64,000 nucleotides of DNA from Spirochaetales bacterium (GTDB lineage Bacteria > Spirochaetota > Spirochaetia > Treponematales > UBA12059), in the NCBI GenBank assembly GCA_016926955.1, contig JAFGNN010000025.1:35586-99585 (forward strand). The letters are read 5' to 3'. Every line of letters starts with the position of its first letter. Position 1 is the stretch's first letter. The notes under the pieces are model-generated. The model was not told the DNA's origin. It worked only from the letters and a program-made list of their open reading frames with translations, and did not search any database. The position numbers and the translations under genes were made by a program. Positions 19,646 to 26,366 of this stretch are shown here, piece after piece.

Positions 19646-19674
19646 AGAAAAAGGGCGGAAGCCCGCTTCCGCCC
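19646..19674 (-). terminator. flgM: Rho-independent terminator downstream of flgM
   Basis: On the minus strand the stem GGGCGGAAGC / CTTCCGCCC with a short loop is followed by TTTTTCTTG. It separates flgM from the Fe-ADH-like gene. Confidence 0.9.
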
Positions 19675-19708
19675 GTGAATGCCGTCCTATGAAGGCCTTG
19701 GGATGGGC

Positions 19709-19990
19709 CTAGAGCAGCTGGTCGAGGATGCGGTCCGCGGTCGCCTCGATCACCGCCTGGTCGATCCAGCGCGGATCGTCCAGCTTCGCCTTGAGCTCGG
19801 CCACGCGGTCGGCGCGGACCTCGGGAGCCGCCTTCGCGATCTCGATGCCCGCGAAGAGCTCGGCCTTCTCCCTGGCCTCGGCGGACAGGGCGATCGAGTC
19901 GCCGCTCCGGACGTCCTTTGCCCGTCCGACGTTCGCCGGCTTCTTCGGGTTCTGGATGGGATCCGTCGCGTTCAGTCTGTCGATAGTCAT
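19709..19990 (-). CDS. flgM: FlgM, anti-sigma-28 factor
   Basis: The 93-residue protein fits FlgM in length and organisation. It has an N-terminal disordered part opening MTIDRLNATDPIQ, a VRSGDSIALSAEAREKAEL core, and a C-terminal helical sigma-binding half with VRADRVAELKAKLDDPRW and ATADRILDQLL. It binds the flagellar sigma factor FliA until the hook-basal body is complete and is then exported. It follows rsmI by 53 bp, and an exact GCCGATAA sigma-28-type -10 element sits in that gap, which fits FliA-dependent autoregulation. A hairpin terminator follows. Confidence 0.9.
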   Translation of the reverse strand: MTIDRLNATDPIQNPKKPANVGRAKDVRSGDSIALSAEAREKAELFAGIEIAKAAPEVRADRVAELKAKLDDPRWIDQAVIEATADRILDQLL

Positions 19991-20018
19991 GGGGCACCCC
20001 CGCCTTTCGCTGTACCGA

Positions 20019-20046
20019 TTATCGGCAGCGACCGCCGTTTATCTTA
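20019..20046 (-). promoter_or_regulatory. flgM: Candidate sigma-28 (FliA) promoter for flgM
   Basis: Read on the minus strand there is TAAG (20046-20043), a 16-bp spacer and an exact GCCGATAA (20026-20019). The consensus known from enteric bacteria is TAAA-N15-GCCGATAA. The -35-like part overlaps the rsmI stop codon. The placement 29 bases before the flgM start is suitable. Confidence 0.6.
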
Positions 20047-20724
20047 TGCCTTTTTGCGTCCGCTTACAAGCACCGAGAATTCGCCGAGCTGCTCCTTGCG
20101 CCCGGAGAGCGTGGCGAGGGCGCCCGAGGCCGTATCGGCGATGATTTCCTCGTGGAGCTTCGTGAGCTCGCGGCCGATGCGGAGCTCCCGGTCCGGCTCG
20201 AGTGCGGCCAGGTCCTCGAGCAGCTTGAGGATGCGGTGCGGCGACTCGTAGACGAGGAAGGCTTCCTCGCGCGCGAGCAACTCCGCGAGCCGGGCGCGGC
20301 GGCGGCCGGGCTTCGGCGAGAGAAACCCTTCGAAGAGGGTCTCGCGGCCGGGCAGTCCCGCGGCCGAGAGCAGGGTGGCGAAGGCCGAGGCGCCCGGGAT
20401 GGGCACCACCTCGTGGCCGGCCTCGCGGGCGCGGAGCGCGGCCACGGCGCCCGGGTCCGAAAGCGCGGGCGTGCCCGCGTCCGAGCAGTACGCCACGGCC
20501 TTGCCCTCGCCGAGGTGTCCGACGATTCGGGCGGCGCCCTTCTCCTCCTCGTAGGCGTAGCAGGGAACGAGGGGCTTCCGGATCTCGTAGTGGTTGAGCA
20601 GCTTGAGGGTGTGCCGCGTATCCTCGCAGGCCACCACGTCGACCTCGCGGAGCACGCGCAGGGCGCGCAGGGTTATGTCCTCGAGGTTGCCGATCGGCGT
20701 CGCGACCATGTACAGGGTGGCCAT
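20044..20724 (-). CDS. rsmI: 16S rRNA (cytidine-1402-2'-O)-methyltransferase RsmI
   Basis: RsmI methylates the ribose of C1402 in the decoding centre of 16S rRNA using SAM. The 226-residue protein has the family hallmarks in order: LYMVATPIGNLEDITLRAL at the N-terminus, VACEDTRHTLKLLNH, AYCSDAGTPALSDPGA, VPIPGASAFATLLSAAGLP, FEGFLSPKPGRRR and YESPHRILKLLEDL. Length is slightly below the ~280 of enterobacterial RsmI because the extended C-terminal tail is absent. The ATG at 20724 directly precedes the conserved ATLYMVATPIG; longer upstream reading frames add no homologous sequence. flgM lies downstream. Confidence 0.95.
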   Translation of the reverse strand: MATLYMVATPIGNLEDITLRALRVLREVDVVACEDTRHTLKLLNHYEIRKPLVPCYAYEEEKGAARIVGHLGEGKAVAYCSDAGTPALSDPGAVAALRAREAGHEVVPIPGASAFATLLSAAGLPGRETLFEGFLSPKPGRRRARLAELLAREEAFLVYESPHRILKLLEDLAALEPDRELRIGRELTKLHEEIIADTASGALATLSGRKEQLGEFSVLVSGRKKA

Positions 20725-20803
20725 GGGCGAAGTATCGCCGCCCCGAGCCGGGCGGGTCAAGCTCAGGCCGAATCCCCTTGGCCCGGAGGGACCCGCGCCC
20801 GCC

Positions 20804-20832
20804 TTGTCCGCCGGACCGGCGCCGTCTATACT
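20804..20832 (+). promoter_or_regulatory. Sigma-70-type promoter placing transcription start at or beside the ATG
   Basis: TTGTCC (20804-20809), a 17-bp spacer and TATACT (20827-20832). Only seven C-rich bases separate the -10 box from the ATG at 20840 and no Shine-Dalgarno sequence is present, so a leaderless mRNA is predicted. Confidence 0.6.
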
Positions 20833-20839
20833 GCCCCCC

Positions 20840-21316
20840 ATGCCGCTCGCAATCCGCGTCGTCGCGTACGCCGCCGTCGCCGTCACCCTGCTCGCACTCG
20901 CGCTCTTCCTTTTCAGGCTGCCGGGCGGGGCGGGGTCGCGCGGCGCGAAGGCCGGCGCGGTGCCGGAGGGGAACGGGGGGACGCCGCGCGCGAGGCGCTC
21001 CAAGGCGCGCGTCGGCTCGGACGGCGTGGTCGCGCCCCGGACCTGTCCCGTGTGCGGCTCGACGCTCGCGCCCGGGGAGCGGGTCCACTCGCGGGTGTTC
21101 ACGCCCAAGGGCGACCGCATCATGCACGTGTACGGCTGCCCGCGCTGCTGGCCGGCGAACGTCCTCAATGTCCGCGTCTGCCCGGTCTGCGAGAAGGAAG
21201 TGCCGCGGGAAGGCTATCTCGTGGCTCGGCTATTCGAGCGCCCGGACGGTTCCCGGCACGTCCACGTGCTCGGCTGCACGGGCTGCAGGGGGCCGCGCGC
21301 GGCTCCGAACCCCTGA
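20840..21316 (+). CDS. Membrane-anchored protein with two zinc-ribbon-like repeats
   Basis: I do not recognise a named family. The 158-residue product has one N-terminal membrane span (IRVVAYAAVAVTLLALALFLF), a basic linker of ~45 residues and two tandem units. Unit one has CPVC at its start and HVYGCPRC at its end; unit two has CPVC and HVHVLGCTGC. Each unit offers CxxC + CxxC ligands plus a histidine, which suggests one zinc per unit on the cytoplasmic or periplasmic face. The gene lies 12 bp before the AI-2E-type transporter gene and is probably co-transcribed with it. Function is unknown. Confidence 0.75.
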   Translation: MPLAIRVVAYAAVAVTLLALALFLFRLPGGAGSRGAKAGAVPEGNGGTPRARRSKARVGSDGVVAPRTCPVCGSTLAPGERVHSRVFTPKGDRIMHVYGCPRCWPANVLNVRVCPVCEKEVPREGYLVARLFERPDGSRHVHVLGCTGCRGPRAAPNP

Positions 21317-21327
21317 GGGAGGATCGT

Positions 21328-22476
21328 GTGAGCGATGAACGGAGCGAGGGCGCGAGGGTGCACCGCGCGGTATTCCTGGTCCTGTTCGCGGGCCTCTTCC
21401 TGTTGACGGTACGGATCTTCCAGCCCTTCCTCTCTGCCATAGTCTGGGCGGGAACGGCCTACGCGGTGCTCCAGCCCCTCTACCGCAGGGTCGCGACCCT
21501 GCCCTCGGGCGGGGAGCGGCCGAAGCTCGCGCGCTCGGCCCTGGCCCTGGCCTTCGCCTCGGGCACCCTGCTGCTGGTGGTCGTCCCGCTGGCGGTGATA
21601 GCACTCGTGCTGCTGGGGCAGGTAATCGACCTGACGCGAAGCCTCGGGGACACCCTCGGCCGGGCGGGCGACTGGTTCTCCGGCCCCGGATTCGCCGCGC
21701 TCTCGGCGCGGATCGCCGAGCTCTCCGGAGGCGCGCTCGACCCCGCTTCGATCGACCTCCGCGGCGAGCTGGGCTCGACCCTGCAGGCCCTCGGAAACGG
21801 CGCCGTTTCGATAGCCGCCGACGCGCTCGGAAACGTGGTGGAATTCGCGGTGACGCTCGCCATGTTCACCGTCACGCTCTATTTCCTGTTCGCCGACGGG
21901 CGGCAGCTGCTCGGCGCGATAGTCGACGCGGCGCCCATACGCAACGAGTACACGGTGTTCTTCATCAGGAAAGCCCGCGACACGGGCCGGGACCTCGCCG
22001 TTGGCTACATCGCCGTCGCGCTGGCCCAGGGGGCCGTCTCCTTCCTCATCTTCCTGGTCATGAAGGTGCCGGGCCCACTGCCGCTCGCCGTGCTCGTGGC
22101 GATCAGCAGCCTGATTCCGATCGCGGGAACGGGCCTGGTATGGCTGCCCGTCGGGCTCGCGCGGATGGCGTCGGGACAGGTCGCCGGCGGCATCGCGATC
22201 ATCGTCCTCTGCGCCGTCTTCGTGTCGATGCTCGACAATGTCCTCCGCCCCCTACTGCTCCGCAAGCGCATGAACCTGCACCCCCTGTTCATCTTCTTCT
22301 CGATCATCGGGGGCCTCCGGCTCTTCGGTTTCAACGGCCTGATCCTCGGACCGCTCGTGCTGGTGCTGTTCTTCGCGGGCGTCGACCTCTACGCCCGCGC
22401 CTACGGCCGCACACGCCGGCGCGACGCCGAAACCGACGACGGCCGGGCGGACCAGATTCCCGCCGAAACGAAGTAA
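21328..22476 (+). CDS. AI-2E/PerM-family membrane transporter
   Basis: This 382-residue inner-membrane protein has about seven or eight hydrophobic spans. They are arranged as in the AI-2E exporter (TqsA/PerM/YtvI) family, with two N-terminal hairpins, a soluble central region of ~100 residues and a C-terminal cluster. The C-terminal cluster holds the family signature GLRLFGFNGLILGPL near residue 330 and the ISSLIPIAGTGLVWLP segment near 255. Substrate is uncertain: the family includes proteins with autoinducer-export, Na+/H+ and other roles. The GTG at 21328 is preceded by GAGGGAGGA. The stop lies 4 bp from the convergent PHP gene. Confidence 0.85.
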   Translation: MSDERSEGARVHRAVFLVLFAGLFLLTVRIFQPFLSAIVWAGTAYAVLQPLYRRVATLPSGGERPKLARSALALAFASGTLLLVVVPLAVIALVLLGQVIDLTRSLGDTLGRAGDWFSGPGFAALSARIAELSGGALDPASIDLRGELGSTLQALGNGAVSIAADALGNVVEFAVTLAMFTVTLYFLFADGRQLLGAIVDAAPIRNEYTVFFIRKARDTGRDLAVGYIAVALAQGAVSFLIFLVMKVPGPLPLAVLVAISSLIPIAGTGLVWLPVGLARMASGQVAGGIAIIVLCAVFVSMLDNVLRPLLLRKRMNLHPLFIFFSIIGGLRLFGFNGLILGPLVLVLFFAGVDLYARAYGRTRRRDAETDDGRADQIPAETK

Positions 22477-22480
22477 CGCC

Positions 22481-23317
22481 TCAGCGCTCAAGGCAGGCGA
22501 GGTAGGAGTCGTCTATCTTCCGGCCCCCCGACGTACGCCCGAGGCGGCGCTCGGGGCGGCCGGGACCATGGAAGTCCGAGCCCGCGCTGACGCGGAAGCC
22601 GAACTCGCGCGCGAGCTTCTCCAGCCGCGCGCAATGGCCCTCGCGGGCGCCGGGGTGCCAGGCTTCGATGCCGTCGACGCCGTATTCCTTCCATTCCCCG
22701 AAAAGCAGCCTGAGCCGCGTCCACGACACGAACAACGACATGGGATGGGCGACGAACGCGAGCCCCCCCGCGCGCTTGACCGCCGAGACGGCCTCGTCGA
22801 GAGGCAGGCAGGACTTGGGCGACCAGAAGGGGCGGTGCTTGCCGAGGTATTTATCGAAGGCGTCCTGGCGATTTTTCGCGGCCTTGCGGGCGACGAGCCA
22901 GTCGGCGATGTGCGGCCGGCCAACCACGCCGCCGGAGGCGTCGCGCAGCTCGCCGTAGTCTCCCTCGATGCCCGCCTCGCGCATGCGGTCGAAGATGCGC
23001 TCGTTGCGCTCGTGGCGCGAGTCCGCGAGGCTGGCGCAGGTCGCGGCAAGCGGGCCCTTCCAGTCGCGGAGCTCGAGGCCGAGCAGGTGGAACTCGCCGG
23101 GCGCGAAGGAGATCTCGAGCTCGACGCCGGGCACGAGGCGGAGCCCCGAGGCGGACGCGGCCGCAAGGGCCTCGTCGACGCCGGCCACCGTATCGTGGTC
23201 GGTCAGCGCGAGAGCCGAGACGCCTTCCTTCGCGGCGCGCGCGACCAAGTCCGAGGGGGAGAGCGAGCCGTCGCTCGCGGTGGAGTGTGAGTGCAGGTCG
23301 ATCACGCCCTCCAGCAT
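22481..23317 (-). CDS. PHP-domain phosphoesterase (RNase AM/YciV-like)
   Basis: The 278-residue protein starts with the PHP metal motif VIDLHSHSTASDGSLSP and has LALTDHDTVAGVDEA, VPGVELEIS and FVAHPMSLF. It ends with SAGSDFHGPGRP, giving the full set of His/Asp ligands for a trinuclear metal site. Family members include 3',5'-nucleoside bisphosphate phosphatase/5'-3' exoribonuclease (YciV) and histidinol phosphatases. The sequence order is closest to the YciV type. It is transcribed divergently from the histidine operon, which itself lacks a recognisable histidinol-phosphate phosphatase, so a role there cannot be excluded. The start is ATG 23317; an internal GTG four codons later is possible. 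Confidence 0.85.
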   Translation of the reverse strand: MLEGVIDLHSHSTASDGSLSPSDLVARAAKEGVSALALTDHDTVAGVDEALAAASASGLRLVPGVELEISFAPGEFHLLGLELRDWKGPLAATCASLADSRHERNERIFDRMREAGIEGDYGELRDASGGVVGRPHIADWLVARKAAKNRQDAFDKYLGKHRPFWSPKSCLPLDEAVSAVKRAGGLAFVAHPMSLFVSWTRLRLLFGEWKEYGVDGIEAWHPGAREGHCARLEKLAREFGFRVSAGSDFHGPGRPERRLGRTSGGRKIDDSYLACLER

Positions 23318-23354
23318 AGCGAGGGCGGGCTTCCGTGTCTCGCCGCGTGCCCGG

Positions 23355-23413
23355 TGTCACGAAGCTTCCGGGCAGGGAAATCGACGCCCCCCCATGTCAC
23401 GAAGCTTCCGGGC
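23355..23413. repeat. Two direct 19-bp repeats upstream of the his promoter
   Basis: TGTCACGAAGCTTCCGGGC occurs at 23355-23373 and again, identical, at 23395-23413, with a start-to-start spacing of 40 bp. Each unit contains the 8-bp palindrome GAAGCTTC. The second unit ends 16 bp before the TTGACA box. Exact conservation and helical phasing (about four turns) suggest a protein-binding site controlling his and/or the divergent PHP gene. Confidence 0.6.
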
Positions 23414-23429
23414 GCTGCGCAAAAACCGC

Positions 23430-23459
23430 TTGACACGGACGCCGGAGCCATGTTTCTAT
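23430..23459 (+). promoter_or_regulatory. Promoter of the histidine operon
   Basis: A perfect TTGACA (23430-23435) is followed after 17-18 bp by a weak -10 (TTTCTAT, 23453-23459). Transcription would begin just before the leader-peptide GTG at 23470. Confidence 0.6.
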
Positions 23460-23469
23460 CCCGAGCATC

Positions 23470-23565
23470 GTGAACGAACGACGTTTCGCCCTCGGCACCG
23501 CCCTCCTCCATCATCACGGCCACCACAGCGCGGCCGCGATGCGGGTCGGCGCGTTCCGGGACTAG
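23470..23565 (+). CDS. hisL: Histidine operon leader peptide (31 residues, HHHGHH)
   Basis: The short ORF starts GTG AAC GAA and ends TAG at 23563-23565. Codons 14-16 and 18-19 are histidine (CAT CAT CAC GGC CAC CAC), giving HHHGHH in a window whose proteins are otherwise poor in His. It lies between a TTGACA promoter and two GC-rich hairpins with U-tracts, immediately ahead of hisG. In enterobacteria this arrangement lets ribosome stalling at His codons choose between terminator and antiterminator, so low charged tRNA-His raises operon expression. The start codon is the uncertain part: no Shine-Dalgarno is seen and the transcript may be nearly leaderless. Confidence 0.8.
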   Translation: MNERRFALGTALLHHHGHHSAAAMRVGAFRD

Positions 23566-23587
23566 CGGGACGCGACAACGACCAGAG

Positions 23588-23616
23588 CGCCGGCCGGAAG
23601 GCCGGCGTTTTCGTTT
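23588..23616 (+). terminator. his leader hairpin 1 (terminator-like)
   Basis: CGCCGGCC (23588-23595), loop GGAA and GGCCGGCG (23600-23607), followed by TTTTCGTTT. Its right arm can also pair with the left arm of the next hairpin (CGCCGGC, 23631-23637), giving a mutually exclusive fold as expected for an attenuator. Confidence 0.75.
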
Positions 23617-23627
23617 CCCTGGCGGAA

Positions 23628-23662
23628 CGGCGCCGGCTTCGAACGAGGCCGGCGCCGTTTTT
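23628..23662 (+). terminator. his attenuator terminator (hairpin 2)
   Basis: A 10-bp perfect stem (CGGCGCCGGC, 23628-23637; GCCGGCGCCG, 23648-23657) with a 10-nt loop is followed by TTTTT (23658-23662), 50 bp before the hisG start. Confidence 0.85.
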
Positions 23663-23711
23663 GGTTCCGCCCCTCGCTTCGGTCCTCCGGCGCCGGGAAA
23701 AGGGGAAACGG

Positions 23712-24581
23712 ATGGAAACGGGAACGAAACTCCGCATCGGCCTGCCGAAGGGCCGTATGCAGGAAGCGGTGCTCGCGCTGCTCGCCGAGGCGGGCCTCGC
23801 GGTCAGGCTCGGCGAGCGCGACTACCGGCCGACTGTGGCCGGGGGCGGCTTCGACGCAAAGCTGCTCAAGAGCCAGAACATCGTCGAAATGCTCGCGGCG
23901 GGCACGCGGGACCTGGGCTTCGCGGGCGCGGACTGGGCGCGCGAGCTCGGGGCCGAGCTCGTGGAGGTGCTCGACACGGGCTTCGACCCGGTCACCCTGG
24001 TGGCGGCCGCCCCGGCGGCCTCGCTCGGCCCCGGCGGGGAGCTGCCGCGCAAGGCCCTCGTCGTCGCGAGCGAGTACGAGGCCATAGCGCGCGCCTGGAT
24101 AGCGGAGCGCGGCCTCGAGGCCGTGTTCGTGCGCTCCTACGGGGCGACCGAGGCCTTTCCGCCCGAGGACGCCGACGTGATCATCGACAACGTGGCGACG
24201 GGCTCGACGCTCCGCGCCAACCGCCTGGCGGTGGTCGACGAGCTCATGCGGAGCACGACGCGACTCTACGCGAGCCGCGAGGCCATGGCCGATCCGGAGA
24301 AGGCGCGCGACGTCGAGCGGGTGGCCCTGCTCTGCCGCTCCGTGCTGGCGGCGCGCGGCCGCGTGATGCTCGAGGTCAACGTGGGCTCCGACGCGCTCGA
24401 TGCCGTGGTGGCGGCGCTGCCGTGCATGCGCGAGCCCACCGTGTCGGCGCTGCGCGGGGGCGGGGGCTGGGCCGTCAAGGTGGCCGCCCCGCGCGAGGCC
24501 CTGCCGACCCTGATCCAGGAGATCCGCGCACGCGGCGGCACGGACATCGTCGTCACCGAACCTTCATGGATCGTGCCGTGA
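23712..24581 (+). CDS. hisG: ATP phosphoribosyltransferase, long form
   Basis: HisG joins ATP and PRPP in the first, feedback-inhibited step of histidine synthesis. The 289-residue protein begins LRIGLPKGRMQEAVLALL and has a DLGFAGADWARE segment and the PRPP-binding motif DVIIDNVATGSTLRANRL (~157-174). The C-terminal ~75 residues (VMLEVNVGSDALDAVV ... TDIVVTEPSWIVP) form the ACT-like regulatory domain of the long form, which does not need HisZ and is inhibited by histidine. ATG 23712 follows AGGGG. It is the first enzyme gene after the attenuator and overlaps hisC. Confidence 0.96.
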   Translation: METGTKLRIGLPKGRMQEAVLALLAEAGLAVRLGERDYRPTVAGGGFDAKLLKSQNIVEMLAAGTRDLGFAGADWARELGAELVEVLDTGFDPVTLVAAAPAASLGPGGELPRKALVVASEYEAIARAWIAERGLEAVFVRSYGATEAFPPEDADVIIDNVATGSTLRANRLAVVDELMRSTTRLYASREAMADPEKARDVERVALLCRSVLAARGRVMLEVNVGSDALDAVVAALPCMREPTVSALRGGGGWAVKVAAPREALPTLIQEIRARGGTDIVVTEPSWIVP

Positions 24582-25702
24582 GCGCGGCGTACGCGCTGCC
24601 CTCGGGCGCGGCCCTCGTCCCGCGCGCCGACCTGCCCGAGGCCTACGTGCCGCCACTCCGTGCGGACGGCGTCGACCTGGCGCTCGACGCGAACGAGGGA
24701 GGGAAGCCGGAGGCGTTCGCCTCGCTGCTCGGCGATCTCCCGGCCTGGCGCGCGCGGGCGGAAAGCGCCCTGAGCCTCGCGCGCGCGTATCCGGACGCGC
24801 GTGAGCTCGAGGCGGCGATCGCGCGGCGCTTCGGCCTCGATCCGGATTCCTGCCTGGCCTGCTGCGGCTCCGACGACGCGCTGTCCCGCTCGCTCCGCGC
24901 CTTCGCGCGGCCGGGCTCCCGGGTGCTCGTCCTCGAGCCGGGCTTCGCCATGTTCCGCGTCCACGCGACCCTCGCGGGAGCGGAGGCGCTCGGCGTCCCC
25001 TGGCCCGAGGGCACGGAGTTCCCGCTCGACGCGGTGGCGAAGGCCTTGCGCGATGATCCCGGCATCGGCGCCCTCTGCCTGGCCAGCCCCGCCAACCCGA
25101 CGGGCGCAGCCATCACGGAGGAGGCTTTCGACAAACTCGCCGGGCTCTGCCGGGGACGCCTGCTCGTGGCGGACGGCGCCTACGCGGAGTTCGCGCGCTT
25201 CGACCTCCGCGCGGCGGCCGCCCGCCTGATCCGCTCCGGCCGAGCTGACGTCGTGGCGCTCGGCACCTTCTCCAAGGCCTACGGCTTGGCCGGGCTCCGC
25301 GTCGGCTACGCGCTCGCGGCGCCCTCCACGATCGGGGCCCTCCGCGCGGCGGGCCTGCCCTACCCCGTCGGCGGCCTCGCGGCGGCCATCGCGCTCGAGG
25401 CCCTGGGGAACGAGGCTGCCCTCGCCCGCTCGGTCGCCTTCGCCCGGGAGGCGCGCGGCCGGATTTTCGCCTCGCTCGCGGCGGCCGGCGCGGAAGTTTT
25501 TCCCTCGGAAGCGAATTTCGTGTTCGCCCGCCTGCGCGACGCTCGCGCTTTCGCGGCCGCGCTCGCCGGCCGCGGCATCGCCGTCCGTTCGTGGCCCGAG
25601 GGAAGCGCCCTCGCTGACGCGGTGCGCGTCGGCTGCCCGCCCGACGACTGCTCGCTCGGGCGCCTCGAGGCCGCCATCGCCGCGGCGGGAGGTTTCGCAT
25701 GA
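24566..25702 (+). CDS. hisC: Histidinol-phosphate aminotransferase
   Basis: This PLP-dependent enzyme converts imidazole-acetol phosphate to histidinol phosphate with glutamate as amino donor. The 378-residue fold-type I sequence shows LALDANEGG, CLACCGSDDALSRSLRAF, LASPANPTGAAI, the PLP-lysine motif GTFSKAYGLAGLRVGYAL (~230-247) and the C-terminal IAVRSWPEG...VRVGCP segment. The ATG at 24566 overlaps hisG by 16 bp; a GTG at 24578, making a GTGA overlap, is an equally plausible start. Neither has a clear Shine-Dalgarno, so translation is probably coupled. The end overlaps hisB by 4 bp. Confidence 0.94.
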   Translation: MDRAVSAAYALPSGAALVPRADLPEAYVPPLRADGVDLALDANEGGKPEAFASLLGDLPAWRARAESALSLARAYPDARELEAAIARRFGLDPDSCLACCGSDDALSRSLRAFARPGSRVLVLEPGFAMFRVHATLAGAEALGVPWPEGTEFPLDAVAKALRDDPGIGALCLASPANPTGAAITEEAFDKLAGLCRGRLLVADGAYAEFARFDLRAAAARLIRSGRADVVALGTFSKAYGLAGLRVGYALAAPSTIGALRAAGLPYPVGGLAAAIALEALGNEAALARSVAFAREARGRIFASLAAAGAEVFPSEANFVFARLRDARAFAAALAGRGIAVRSWPEGSALADAVRVGCPPDDCSLGRLEAAIAAAGGFA

Positions 25703-26337
25703 GCGTCATCGCCTCCACCCCGGCGTCGGGATCCGTTTCCCGCGCGGCAGCGATCGAGCGGGTCACGCGAGAGACGCGCGTCGTCGCCTCGCTCGTCCTC
25801 GAACCCGGAGCGGTGAACGTCGCGACCGGCGTCGGCTTCCTGGACCACCTGCTCGCCACCCTGGCCTTCCACGCGCGCTGGACGCTCGAGCTCCGCGCGG
25901 ACGGCGACCTCCAGGTCGACGAGCACCACACGGCGGAGGACTCCGCCCTCGTCCTCGGAACCCTCCTCGACCGGGCCCTCGGCGAGCGCGCCGGCATCAG
26001 GCGCTTCGGCTCAGCCCACGCCTGCCTCGACGAGGCGCTCGCACGCGCCGTGGTCGACCTCGGGGGCCGGCCCTGGTGCGAAACCTCGCTCGAGCTCGTC
26101 CGTCCCGCCATCGGCGCCCTGGCCGCCGAGAACATCGCCCACGTCGTCCGGAGCTTCGCGACAAACGCGCGCGCGGCCGTCCACCTCGACGTGCTCCGCG
26201 GCGGCAACGACCACCACAAGGCCGAGGCGGCCTTCAAGGCGCTCGCCCTCGCCCTGCGCGAAGCGCTCGCCCTCGATCCCATGGACGCCGCCGGAGGCGC
26301 GGCGCGCGTCCCCAGCCTGAAAGGAACGCTCGCATGA
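25699..26337 (+). CDS. hisB: Imidazoleglycerol-phosphate dehydratase
   Basis: HisB dehydrates imidazoleglycerol phosphate to imidazole-acetol phosphate. The 212-residue protein is the monofunctional form without the HAD phosphatase domain of enterobacterial HisB. Metal-binding motifs are present: GVGFLDHLLATLAFHARW, VDEHHTAEDSALVLG, DLGGRPWCE and GGNDHHKAEAAFKALALALREAL. It starts with ATGA overlapping hisC and ends with a TGA inside the first candidate hisH start. Absence of the phosphatase domain means histidinol phosphate must be dephosphorylated by another protein. Confidence 0.96.
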   Translation: MSVIASTPASGSVSRAAAIERVTRETRVVASLVLEPGAVNVATGVGFLDHLLATLAFHARWTLELRADGDLQVDEHHTAEDSALVLGTLLDRALGERAGIRRFGSAHACLDEALARAVVDLGGRPWCETSLELVRPAIGALAAENIAHVVRSFATNARAAVHLDVLRGGNDHHKAEAAFKALALALREALALDPMDAAGGAARVPSLKGTLA

Positions 26338-26366
26338 AGGACGCTCGCATGAAGGACGCTCGCATG
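26322..26366 (+). repeat. 15-bp tandem repeat carrying repeated ribosome-binding site plus ATG
   Basis: The unit ATGAAGGACGCTCGC is present twice exactly (26334-26363), preceded by a diverged AAGGAACGCTCGC and followed by ATGAAAC. Each unit supplies its own AAGGA and the next unit's ATG, so hisH has three equivalent, in-frame initiation sites. Confidence 0.85.

Noticed and set aside
20152..21327. Long N-terminal extension in frame with the AI-2E transporter
   Set aside because: It overlaps rsmI and the zinc-ribbon gene and encodes only Arg/Gly-rich noise; the GTG at 21328 has a proper ribosome-binding site.
23450..23473. ATG at 23450 as an alternative leader-peptide start
   Set aside because: It gives a 7-codon ORF (MFLSRAS) in another frame without His codons.
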